Shown in pieces: positions 41,454 through 48,480 of a stretch of DNA of 64,000 bases (positions within the stretch are counted from its first letter, which is position 1; every line of letters begins with the position of its first letter). The notes under the pieces are model-generated. The model saw nothing but the letters and a program-made list of their open reading frames with translations, searched no databases and was not told where the DNA came from. The position numbers and the translations under genes are program-made. Source of the DNA: CAZLDI01 sp964558415. GTDB taxonomy: Bacteria; Chloroflexota; Dehalococcoidia; SM23-28-2; RBG-16-64-32. The stretch is taken from NCBI GenBank assembly GCA_964558415.1, contig CAZLDI010000004.1:62001-126000 (forward strand), written 5' to 3'.

Positions 41454-41482
41454 TTGACTGCCCACCTCCGGCTAGATATAAT
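41454..41482 (+). promoter_or_regulatory. Strong sigma-70 promoter for the zinc-ribbon gene
   Basis: TTGACT (41454-41459) and a perfect TATAAT (41477-41482) are 17 bases apart, the best promoter in the window. It lies in an AT-rich gap between divergent mrp and the next gene. The predicted start near 41489 gives a 70-base leader with AGGAGG at 41546-41551. The rest of the gap (41263-41453) holds no gene that I can see. Confidence 0.75.
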
Positions 41483-41559
41483 CCGTAACCGAGGGTGTAA
41501 CGTATCAATGCTGGAGGGCATCTGTTTCAAGGACACCCGCAGCACAGGAGGTGGATGTG

Positions 41560-41859
41560 ATGGGTAAAGCATCGATAATCGACGGCACCCGACAGGATAC
41601 GCAGTCTCAGGTAGAGGCGCCGACATGCCAACACCACTGGCTAATTGAGACCCCAAGGGGGGCGATGAGCCGCGGGCGCTGCAAGCGCTGCGGCGAGGAA
41701 CGCGATTTCCGCAACTCGGCCCAGGACTACCTCTGGGAAGACGAATCCGGTAGCAGCTACAACGCCTGGAGAGGCGTACGCTCCAGCGCTCGAGTCGTGG
41801 CAGACGACGACGAGGTCGCCGCTTCACCTGGCTCTCGTGAACCCGCGCTAACGGTCTAA
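41560..41859 (+). CDS. Small zinc-ribbon-like protein, highly expressed
   Basis: A 99-residue protein with one cysteine/histidine cluster: C23, H25 and H26 in PTCQHHW, then CKRCG (about 40-44), forming a one-knuckle zinc ribbon, followed by EERDFRNS and DYLWED. No known enzyme domain. The ATG at 41560 has AGGAGG eight bases upstream; GTG 41551 is in frame but overlaps that site. It stands alone between a very good promoter and a strong terminator, so it is a monocistronic gene likely made in quantity. Similar short HHW..CKRCG proteins are, to my memory, common but uncharacterised in Chloroflexota. Confidence 0.7.
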   Translation: MGKASIIDGTRQDTQSQVEAPTCQHHWLIETPRGAMSRGRCKRCGEERDFRNSAQDYLWEDESGSSYNAWRGVRSSARVVADDDEVAASPGSREPALTV

Positions 41860-41882
41860 CTCACAATCAACGAATCGAGCCA

Positions 41883-41914
41883 CAAACCCCGTCTTGCGAC
41901 GGGGTTTGTTCGTT
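41883..41914 (+). terminator. Intrinsic terminator after the zinc-ribbon gene
   Basis: An 11-base perfect stem, CAAACCCCGTC (41883-41893) with GACGGGGTTTG (41898-41908), loop TTGC, is followed by TTCGTT. It ends the zinc-ribbon transcript 24 bases after its stop and separates it from pyrD. Confidence 0.8.
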
Positions 41915-41947
41915 GCACGGCCATCCTTCCGGTATATTTGTCTAAGG

Positions 41948-42898
41948 ATGAACACCGTTATCGATCTCGTGTCTTCACACAAGCGCGGTCTCCGGTTGGC
42001 GAACCCGGTACTCACGGCTTCGGGAACGTTCAGCAACGGGATCGAATACGCGAAGGTGTTCGATATCCAGCGCCTGGGAGCGATCGTCAGCAAAGCGATC
42101 ACCCTCAAGCCAAGGCGCGGCAATCCGCAGCCGCGTATCGCGGAGACCGCCGCGGGGATGATCAACTCCATCGGGCTGCAGAACATAGGGGTCGAGGCCA
42201 TCCTCCGTAATGTCGCCCCGGTCTGGGCGACATGGAAGGTGCCTGTCATAGCCAACATAGCCGGAGAAAGTGTGGCCGACTACGTAGAGCTTGCTCGCCG
42301 CTTGGACGGCGCCCCGGGCGTGAGCGCACTGGAAGTGAACATCAGTTGCCCGAACGTCGAAAGCGGCCTGGAGTTCGGCATAGACCCGCGGGCCGCCGCA
42401 GAGGTGACGGCCGCTGTGCGTCGCGCAACAGACCTGCCGGTGGTTGTGAAACTGAGCCCGCATGCCTCCGACGTTGTCGCGGTAGCCCTCGCCGTCGCCA
42501 CGGCAGGGGCGGATGCCGTTACGTTGATAAATACGTTCCCGGCCATGAAAATCGACATCGCCTCGCGAAAGCCCGCGCTGGGTTGGGGCTCCGGCGGCTT
42601 GTCAGGGCCGGCGCTGAAGCCGATAGCACTACGAATGGTGTACCAGGTACGTTGTGCGGTCGACATCCCAATCATCGGCTGTGGCGGCATCATGTCCGGG
42701 CACGACGCGATCGAATTCATGATGGCAGGGTCAAGCGCCATCCAGGTGGGAACGGCAACGTTCACCAATCCGCGCGCTCCACTGGATGTGCTGGAGGGCG
42801 TCGAAAAGTATATGCGTGAGCACGCTGTTGAAGACGTTCGCGAGCTTGTTGGCGCGGCGCTTCCGGCAGCTAGCAACGCGGAAAACGGACCATGGTAA
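41948..42898 (+). CDS. pyrD: Dihydroorotate dehydrogenase (class 1B catalytic subunit)
   Basis: A 316-residue TIM-barrel flavoprotein. The catalytic cysteine is in NISCPNV (about 132-138), the FMN phosphate site in IPIIGCGGIMSG and SSAIQVGTA. It oxidises dihydroorotate to orotate, passing electrons to the PyrK subunit coded 1.9 kb upstream. ATG 41948 has AAGG upstream; the open frame to 41894 crosses the terminator hairpin and is rejected. A GGTATATT element at 41932-41939 may be part of its promoter. It overlaps the next gene by seven bases. Confidence 0.92.
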   Translation: MNTVIDLVSSHKRGLRLANPVLTASGTFSNGIEYAKVFDIQRLGAIVSKAITLKPRRGNPQPRIAETAAGMINSIGLQNIGVEAILRNVAPVWATWKVPVIANIAGESVADYVELARRLDGAPGVSALEVNISCPNVESGLEFGIDPRAAAEVTAAVRRATDLPVVVKLSPHASDVVAVALAVATAGADAVTLINTFPAMKIDIASRKPALGWGSGGLSGPALKPIALRMVYQVRCAVDIPIIGCGGIMSGHDAIEFMMAGSSAIQVGTATFTNPRAPLDVLEGVEKYMREHAVEDVRELVGAALPAASNAENGPW

Positions 42899-43446
42899 AC
42901 GAGTCGCGGATCAACGTTTATATTCGCAGCACCAGTCTCGCGCCTCGGCAACGTGAACGCATCCAGGCGCAGCTTCAGTCGGCGCTGCGACTCATGCCCG
43001 CCTGGGCTCTCGCCCTTGTCGATCGACGAGTGTTCGAGTTGGGCGCGCATAACCTGGCGATCGAAGTCGTCCCGGTCTTCGACGGTGACACAGGGACCCA
43101 GGTCTTGAGCCTGGGAATCTCCGACGGGAAGCCGGCCGCCCGGCTCATGCCTCGTGTTCGGGGTGATCATATCGATTGGGGACAGAATCACCGGGCGCTG
43201 ATCGCGAAGGCCGTGGGCTACCTGATGTCGCCGAACCGCACGAACGTCAAGTTCTGGGACCGATGGTCGGAGGTGGTCGAGCAGGACAAGTTGCGCGTTG
43301 CGGCGGAAGGCCAGGCAAGCCGATGGAAGGAAGCAACCGACACGGACCTGCTCCTAGAGATGTTCGCGGCTTATGCCCTGAACCCGACGCATGGACGCTG
43401 GTCCGCTTTCCCCCAAACCAAGCGCTTTCTGGAAGAATGGCGGTAG
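42892..43446 (+). CDS. Hypothetical protein coupled to pyrD
   Basis: A 184-residue protein whose ATG is inside the last codons of pyrD. I recognise no family. It has no signal peptide, membrane segment or metal motif. Notable parts are a strand-rich middle (NLAIEVVPVFDGDTGTQVLS) and a C-terminal half rich in W and acidic residues (FWDRWSEVVEQDKLRVAAEG). Its TAG stop is in frame with the metallophosphoesterase that follows at once, so a small change would fuse them. No link to pyrimidine synthesis is evident. Confidence 0.65.
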   Translation: MVNESRINVYIRSTSLAPRQRERIQAQLQSALRLMPAWALALVDRRVFELGAHNLAIEVVPVFDGDTGTQVLSLGISDGKPAARLMPRVRGDHIDWGQNHRALIAKAVGYLMSPNRTNVKFWDRWSEVVEQDKLRVAAEGQASRWKEATDTDLLLEMFAAYALNPTHGRWSAFPQTKRFLEEWR

Positions 43447-43488
43447 GCGACGGCTCAGATAACTATCGTCCACAGCTCTGATTTACAC

Positions 43489-44148
43489 GTGAGTGCCGAC
43501 CGGATGACGGACGCGTTTCATCCGCTCTGCAGAGTAACCGAGACAGCACGACAGGCAGGGGCGCAACTGCTGTTACTGGCCGGCGACATATTCGACCACA
43601 ACAGGCTGCCGGCATCACTCCTGGACCAAGCGGCGCGCGTTTTGGACGATGCCGCCATGTCGATAATGATTCTGCCCGGCAATCACGACTGCATTACCGC
43701 AGACTCGGTGTACAGGCGCGGAGGCATCAGTGACGTGCCGAACGTGCAGGTGATTGGGGTTTCCGCCGAGCGGAGCATCAGCTTCCCGGAGTGGGAACTA
43801 GAAGTCTGGGGGAGCGCACATTTCGACTATCAGAACATGTCCCCGCTGGGCGGGCCACCAGCACGGACCAGCCGGCGGCAGATAGCGATGGCCCACGGGC
43901 ACTGGCTTCGACAGCCGGCCGACCGCCACCGAGGCTGGCTCTTCAGTGACGAGGATATTGCCGCAACGGGCGCCGATTACGTGGCGCTGGGGCACTGGCC
44001 ACAGGCGATAGCGGTCGGCGACGGACGCGTCCCCGCCTACTACTCGGGCTCTCCAGACCTGGCCGGTACCATCAACGTCATTCTTATGGGTAACGATGGT
44101 GCAGTCGATGTGCGGCGAGTTCCGCTGGAGGACGGCCAAAAGCATTAA
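43489..44148 (+). CDS. Calcineurin-like metallophosphoesterase, start unresolved
   Basis: The coding frame contains GDIFDHN, GNHDCI, AHGHW and GHWPQA, four of the five metal motifs of the SbcD/Mre11-like phosphoesterases. The first motif, the Asp-x-His of IVHSSDLHV, is present in frame at 43465-43491 but lies before the first usual start (GTG 43489), and the frame is closed by the previous gene's TAG at 43444. ATG 43437, with GGAAG upstream, is one frame off. The real protein must therefore begin earlier, through a one-base frameshift, a non-standard start, or stop readthrough. The 220-residue part given here lacks its first metal ligand. Confidence 0.75.
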   Translation: MSADRMTDAFHPLCRVTETARQAGAQLLLLAGDIFDHNRLPASLLDQAARVLDDAAMSIMILPGNHDCITADSVYRRGGISDVPNVQVIGVSAERSISFPEWELEVWGSAHFDYQNMSPLGGPPARTSRRQIAMAHGHWLRQPADRHRGWLFSDEDIAATGADYVALGHWPQAIAVGDGRVPAYYSGSPDLAGTINVILMGNDGAVDVRRVPLEDGQKH

Positions 44149-44222
44149 CGAATCCTCAACTCTGGCGCGGCGACAATTCGGCGAGTGCCTCCTCCGATAC
44201 TGGTGACATGGAGGTAAGGTCA

Positions 44223-44369
44223 ATGTTTATGCGAGTTATGTCCGCCCTGGCTGCCCTACACCACGACGAAACCGGACAGGGACTGACCGGGCAGGTCCTC
44301 GTCTTTGCCCCGCTGGCGGCGGTTGTCGCGTTCGGCGTTTGCATGGTCGTCATCGCCGGGTCGTCCTAA
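44223..44369 (+). CDS. Flp-pilin-like small membrane peptide
   Basis: A 48-codon gene, too short for usual gene calls. Its ATG has GGAGG eight bases upstream. The sequence is basic and helical (MFMRVMSALAALHH), then DETGQGLTGQVLVFA, then a hydrophobic helix to VIAGSS. The DE-GQG-x-Q start of the hydrophobic part recalls type IVb Flp pilins, where GQGLxEY marks the prepilin peptidase site, but the Glu-Tyr pair is Gly-Gln here. It stands alone between the phosphoesterase and the tRNA. It may be a pilin relative that is no longer processed, or an unrelated small membrane protein. Confidence 0.5.
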   Translation: MFMRVMSALAALHHDETGQGLTGQVLVFAPLAAVVAFGVCMVVIAGSS

Positions 44370-44459
44370 GGTCTTATACGCCCGCCGTCACGGTGCCGCG
44401 GTGGCGCACCAAGATTATTGACGGCTCATCGCGTCAAGCCGTAGGCTGAACCTCGGATG

Positions 44460-44537
44460 CGGGGTGTAGCTCAGCTAGGCTAGAGCGCCTGGTTTGGGGC
44501 CAGGAGGTCCCCGGTTCGAATCCGGGCACCCCGACCA
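44460..44537 (+). tRNA. tRNA-Pro (anticodon UGG)
   Basis: Complete cloverleaf: acceptor stem CGGGGTG/CACCCCG, D-arm GCTC/GAGC, anticodon stem CCTGG/CCAGG with loop TTTGGGG (anticodon TGG), T-arm CCCGG/CCGGG with loop TTCGAAT. Discriminator A and an encoded CCA are at 44534-44537. It reads proline codons CCA and, by wobble, others. Confidence 0.95.
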
Positions 44538-44569
44538 GCGTTAGTCCTGGGAAGGAACGACACCACGAA

Positions 44570-44815
44570 ATGCCGGAGGGTCAGGGAGCAGCGGTCCGGA
44601 TAGAAGAGGAACCAGCGGCGCCACCGCAGATGCCCTTGGGCATCGTCATCGCCCGGATAGTAGTGGTCTCCGGGATGGCTGTCGCTGCTGCGTTGGCGAT
44701 CTTTCTCCTCGTTGGTGGCCTCTGGGAGATTGGGCTGTTGGCAGTGGGCGTAACCGCGGTGTTCTTGCTTCTGATGTTCGCGGTGGAAAAGCTTGCGGAC
44801 CAGCCCGAGTTGTGA
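44570..44815 (+). CDS. Small membrane protein, two transmembrane helices
   Basis: An 81-residue protein. The first 20 residues are polar and acidic; residues about 24-48 and 50-72 are hydrophobic helices (IVIARIVVVSGMAVAAALAI and LLAVGVTAVFLLLMFAVE). No family recognised. It lies between the tRNA and the TatA gene and might be co-transcribed with the latter, 55 bases downstream, though no functional link shows. Confidence 0.55.
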   Translation: MPEGQGAAVRIEEEPAAPPQMPLGIVIARIVVVSGMAVAAALAIFLLVGGLWEIGLLAVGVTAVFLLLMFAVEKLADQPEL

Positions 44816-44870
44816 GGGATGCCCCACCGTGCTACCCTTTGAGTAGTGGTGTACGGATGGGACTGAGAGC

Positions 44871-45074
44871 ATGATGCCTTTGGCGGTAGGACCTTTTGGG
44901 ATGGGCCCGCTTGAACTGGGGATCATCCTGGCGATCGTTGTGGTGTTGTTCGGCGCAACCAGAATCGGCGACATCGGCAAGGGCTTCGGCCGCGGGATAC
45001 GCGAGTTCCGCCGCGAGATGCGTGAGGACCCAGACGAGCCAACCGCCAAGAAGGACGAAACGAAAGAGGACTAG
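44871..45074 (+). CDS. tatA: TatA-family twin-arginine translocase subunit
   Basis: A 67-residue protein with the TatA layout: short N-terminus, one membrane helix (LELGIILAIVVVLFGATRI), the FGxxxI hinge, an amphipathic helix GDIGKGFGRGIREFRREM, and a charged tail. TatA forms the pore that exports folded proteins. tatB/tatC are not in the window. Candidate starts are 44871, 44874 and ATG at codon 11; the translated end and the next terminator are fixed. Confidence 0.85.
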   Translation: MMPLAVGPFGMGPLELGIILAIVVVLFGATRIGDIGKGFGRGIREFRREMREDPDEPTAKKDETKED

Positions 45075-45103
45075 TTAACCAGGCTGGGCCAAGCGGACTC
45101 ATC

Positions 45104-45131
45104 GCCGGCTCGTAAGAGCCGGTTTTCTCTT
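45104..45131 (+). terminator. Intrinsic terminator after tatA
   Basis: GCCGGCTC (45104-45111) pairs with GAGCCGG (45116-45122), loop GTAA, followed by TTTTCTCTT. The T-run is only on the plus strand, so it serves tatA and not the opposing cyclophilin gene. Confidence 0.8.
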
Positions 45132-45138
45132 GTCTCGG

Positions 45139-46017
45139 CTACGCCTTCTGGACAACTACTTCCTGGATGACAAGGGCAGATGAGAGATCCGCACTACATC
45201 CGGGATCGCTGGAGAACGAGCAGGGAACGAGATCGGCCAACCCCTCCAGAATGTCCTGCCCCTCCACGACGCGGCCGAACACGGTCTCTTCGCCATCGAG
45301 GCGCGAATCGGCTTTGTAAAGGATGCGGAACTGGCTCCCATGCACTTCCGCGCCGCCCGGAGCGATAACTGGCGCGACGAGCGACCATTGTTCGTGAGTG
45401 TCGTCTGAACTCTCGAGCGGCAGCGAGTACCCGGGCCCGCCCAAACCGGAGCAGAGGGTTTCCGAGTCCAACTTGCAGGTGGGATCGCCTGCCTGGACGA
45501 AGTTCTCGTCCTTGAAGAAGAAGAGCGTCCCATTGTAGAAGCCGTTTCCGGCCAGGAAGGCGAAACTGTTGACGGTCTCCGGGGCGCCGGTGGTCAGCTC
45601 AACCTTGATTTGGCCCTGGTTCGTGACTATAGTCGCGACATACGGTTGGTCTGTGTTGATCGTCCGTTCAGCCCTGTCGAAGTTCAGTGCGGCAGATGGT
45701 GTCGCTTCCGGCGGCGGCGTAGCTTCCGGGTCGAGCCTGCTTCGGCGGCTGCCGGCGTTGCCGGTGCCGAGACCGACGGCTGCCATGCTCGCAATCATGG
45801 TGACAATGAAAGCCACGTAGAACAGCTTCTGGTTGAAGATCAGGTTGATCGGAAACGGCGGCTTCGCCCGGCGCGGACCCTGGTATTGCACGGGCCCTCG
45901 CCTGCGCCTTCGCTGTCTGACTTTAGGCGGCAGGTTAGTTCGCTCCTCTGAACAATTCGAAGTCTCAATGCCAGTATAACAGCCGGAACCGTCATTTGCG
46001 ACGTTTGTCACAATCAC
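45139..46017 (-). CDS. Membrane-anchored cyclophilin-like protein, active site degenerate
   Basis: Up to 292 residues. A basic N-terminal segment (RQRRRRRGPV) precedes one membrane helix at about 64-84; the rest is extracellular. After a Pro/Thr/Ala linker the cyclophilin barrel runs from about 125 to 288: VATIVTNQGQIKVEL, APETVNSFAFL, GFYNGTLFFFKDENFVQAGD. Active cyclophilins have FHRVxxxFxxQGGD; here the catalytic arginine position is phenylalanine or lysine (FFFKDENF), so prolyl isomerase activity is doubtful. The family shape is otherwise clear. The start is uncertain: GTG 46017 or a GTG near GPVQYQ. Confidence 0.8.
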   Translation of the reverse strand: MIVTNVANDGSGCYTGIETSNCSEERTNLPPKVRQRRRRRGPVQYQGPRRAKPPFPINLIFNQKLFYVAFIVTMIASMAAVGLGTGNAGSRRSRLDPEATPPPEATPSAALNFDRAERTINTDQPYVATIVTNQGQIKVELTTGAPETVNSFAFLAGNGFYNGTLFFFKDENFVQAGDPTCKLDSETLCSGLGGPGYSLPLESSDDTHEQWSLVAPVIAPGGAEVHGSQFRILYKADSRLDGEETVFGRVVEGQDILEGLADLVPCSFSSDPGCSADLSSALVIQEVVVQKA

Positions 46018-46088
46018 CCGATGCGATGTAACGGGAGCGCCGGGCCTTCCATCTTACATCGCAAGAGGGAATTTAGAGGGAGGCGACC

Positions 46089-46358
46089 ATGATGGTGACC
46101 ACGGCGCAACAGGGCAAAGTGACCAACGACGCATGGGCCGATCTGAGTGGGCGCTGGTTCTTCGCCTGGCGCATGGCGGCGGCATGCGAGGATGCGTTGA
46201 AGGAAGTTCACATGGCAATGGCGAGCCAACGCGACGATGACCGGGCGCACGCCCTGGAAAAGGTAAGCGCGCTGCTGAGGCGGGAGATGCAGCGATGGGT
46301 GCGTCGCGGGGAGGCGCTCGACATGATCGTGGAGCACTTGCCAAGGAAGACGGGCTAA
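46089..46358 (+). CDS. Small hypothetical protein, helical
   Basis: An 89-residue protein with GGGAGG eight bases before its ATG, a convincing start. It is helix-rich with W and M residues (DLSGRWFFAWRMAAACEDA) and an evenly spaced charged second half that could form a coiled coil (about 50-80). No domain recognised. Divergent from the cyclophilin gene and convergent with the MaoC gene, so it is probably a single-gene unit. Confidence 0.55.
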   Translation: MMVTTAQQGKVTNDAWADLSGRWFFAWRMAAACEDALKEVHMAMASQRDDDRAHALEKVSALLRREMQRWVRRGEALDMIVEHLPRKTG

Positions 46359-46412
46359 CGCCTTAGTATCTGTCAGGGTAGCGCTGATCCAGTGAAGTAT
46401 CGGGCGCCTTCA

Positions 46413-47291
46413 TTAGCGCTGGCCAGGCGGATCCATCAACGCGCTCGCGGTGCCCACCACCACTTTCGTCCGGTCCTCCTTCTCGCACCACACGTCAAGA
46501 TGACCCCGGGCTCGTCTCCCCTCCGGTGCGATCTCCCGCAATATGCCGCGGCAAATCAGGCGATCAGCCCCCCAAACTACGTTCACGAGGGCGACGTTCA
46601 TCTTGCCGCCGCTGAACCAGCCGGTTTCGAAGCGATCGGTCATCATCTCTGAAATGAAGCAAAGGGGCATCATTCCCTGAACCACGATGTCTGGGAACCC
46701 AAGCTTCCTCGCCTCCTCCGGATCGTTGTGATAGTTCTTGTGAGGCCCCGAGAACTTCAGGCACATGTCCAACGTTATGTCTTTGACTTTGCCCGCGATC
46801 TCCTCTAGCACTATGCCCTCACCGATCTCGAACCGTCGGCTGGACTGCTTTTCCCGCTCTTTGTTCACAACAATCCCCGACGTCTGCGAGTCGATTAGAA
46901 AGCTCTGGTGCGTGCGGCCGCGGTGGAGCATGCTGCCGTCTGCGGCATAGCAAGCAGTTTCGTTCACGACGTATTCCCGATCTCTCTTCACGTAGCGATC
47001 TGTCACTTGCGACCTCGTCGTGACGGTGTCGCCAATCAGCATCGGGCTGAACAGATCCCACTCCTGGCGCGCGTGAAGGTTGCCGTATAGCCGCGGCAAG
47101 TACCAACTCAAATTCCTGTACACCTCCGAATGGAGAAGCAGCGCTGGTGCCACTGGAGCGCCTGACCGCGCATCTCCGTAATTGTGGTCGTCGACGGCGT
47201 CTACGTACTGATCCACGAGCGTAGGCGTGATCTCAACTTCGCGCTGGCCAACGTATTGGCCAACATAAACATCATCTCCCGGTGATTGCAT
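46413..47291 (-). CDS. MaoC-like two-domain hydratase or dehydratase
   Basis: A 292-residue protein with two hot-dog domains. The N-domain has VDQYVDAVDDHN; the C-domain has the hydratase site pattern KFSGPHKNYHNDPEEARKLG (about 194-213), with the basic hydratase H present but the Asp of GD.NPxH changed to a Pro-His pair. This looks like the FAS1-type dehydratase family rather than PhaJ. It probably acts on a CoA or ACP ester of unknown chain. It is a single leftward gene, separated by 41 bases from the beta-propeller lipoprotein genes that lie to its right. Confidence 0.75.
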   Translation of the reverse strand: MQSPGDDVYVGQYVGQREVEITPTLVDQYVDAVDDHNYGDARSGAPVAPALLLHSEVYRNLSWYLPRLYGNLHARQEWDLFSPMLIGDTVTTRSQVTDRYVKRDREYVVNETACYAADGSMLHRGRTHQSFLIDSQTSGIVVNKEREKQSSRRFEIGEGIVLEEIAGKVKDITLDMCLKFSGPHKNYHNDPEEARKLGFPDIVVQGMMPLCFISEMMTDRFETGWFSGGKMNVALVNVVWGADRLICRGILREIAPEGRRARGHLDVWCEKEDRTKVVVGTASALMDPPGQR

Positions 47292-47332
47292 CGTCTTCCT
47301 CCTCCGTCATCTTCGCCGCCTGGCGGAGACGC

Positions 47333-48472
47333 TTAAGACTCATCGTTCGTCAGGCGCACAAGGCCGGAGCCGTCCTGGTTGACCAGAAAAACGTCCCGGC
47401 GCTCCCCACGGTAGGACGCAAAGGCGATTCGCGATCCGTCCGGAGACCAGGCCGGCGCGAAGTCCGGCGCGGGATCGGATGTCAGGCGCCGCTGGCCGGT
47501 ACCATCCGCATTGGCGACGTATATCTCGCTGTTGAAGTCGCGTCGCGATGAGAAGGCGATTCGCGAACCTTCCGGCGACCAGGACAACCCACTGTCCTCG
47601 CGAGATGCATTGGTCACGCGAAACAGATCTGATGTCAGGGTGTCCATTACGTATATCTCGGGGTTGCCGTCGCGCTCTGACACGAACCCGAGGCGCACGT
47701 CATCGGGAGACCACACGGGTGAACCATCACGTAGCGGCCGCACGGTGAGGTTCGCCGCGTGTGCACCGTCGACAGGTGATACGTAGATATCACTGGCTGA
47801 GCCGTTTCTGGTCTCGTAAGCGATGCGCGATCCATCAGGGGAGAATGACGCCGCCACCTCGTGCCCATCGGTATGCGAGACGCGCCGCCGACCGCTTCCG
47901 TCAGGGTGAACGATATAGAGCTCCAGATTGCCATCTCGCGATGAGATGAGAGCGATGAGGTCCCCGCCCGGCGACCAGGCGATCGGGATGTCGACACCCG
48001 GATCGTCAGTGACTCGCCGTGGATTTGATCCATCCGGGTCCATCGTGTATACCTCGCCGTTACCATCACGATCCGAGTAAAAAGCGATGCGCCGGCCGTC
48101 AGGCGACCACGACGGGAAGGCTTCGGATGCGGGGTCGTCAGTGATTCTGGTCATGACCGCGCCATCGGCGGTCACTGTGAAGATGTCCAGATTGTCGTCC
48201 CTGTCCCCCAGATTGAACGTCCGGTCTGAATAGAATGCCAGGCGCGTTCCGTCAGGGGACCACACCGGCGCCGTGTCTGCCAGCAAGACGTCAGCGAGCT
48301 GGATGGGGGATCGTTCGCTATTCGTACGCAACCGTATCTGGTTATCAGCGTTCCTGCGAGCGAGGAAGGACACTCTGTTCCGAACGCTGGGCAATCCGGA
48401 GTCATCACCGCAAGCGTTGAGCAACACAACGCAGACGAAACTGACAACCAGGAGCGCGGCGAGTGGTCGCAT
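47333..48472 (-). CDS. TolB-like PD40 beta-propeller lipoprotein (7 repeats)
   Basis: A 379-residue exported lipoprotein. The start ATG 48472 gives a signal peptide (LAALLVVSFVCVVLL) with lipobox cysteine LLNAC. The rest is seven PD40/WD40-like repeats of about 42 residues, each with a PxWSPDGxxIAF-like motif and a D-x-x-IY strand (for example SDIYVSPVDG). Seven blades close one propeller. Family members bind proteins, sugars or peptidoglycan; in Gram-negatives TolB belongs to the Tol-Pal system, but there are no other tol genes here. Eight bases separate it from the next upstream gene. Confidence 0.85.
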   Translation of the reverse strand: MRPLAALLVVSFVCVVLLNACGDDSGLPSVRNRVSFLARRNADNQIRLRTNSERSPIQLADVLLADTAPVWSPDGTRLAFYSDRTFNLGDRDDNLDIFTVTADGAVMTRITDDPASEAFPSWSPDGRRIAFYSDRDGNGEVYTMDPDGSNPRRVTDDPGVDIPIAWSPGGDLIALISSRDGNLELYIVHPDGSGRRRVSHTDGHEVAASFSPDGSRIAYETRNGSASDIYVSPVDGAHAANLTVRPLRDGSPVWSPDDVRLGFVSERDGNPEIYVMDTLTSDLFRVTNASREDSGLSWSPEGSRIAFSSRRDFNSEIYVANADGTGQRRLTSDPAPDFAPAWSPDGSRIAFASYRGERRDVFLVNQDGSGLVRLTNDES

Positions 48473-48480
48473 TTTCGTCT

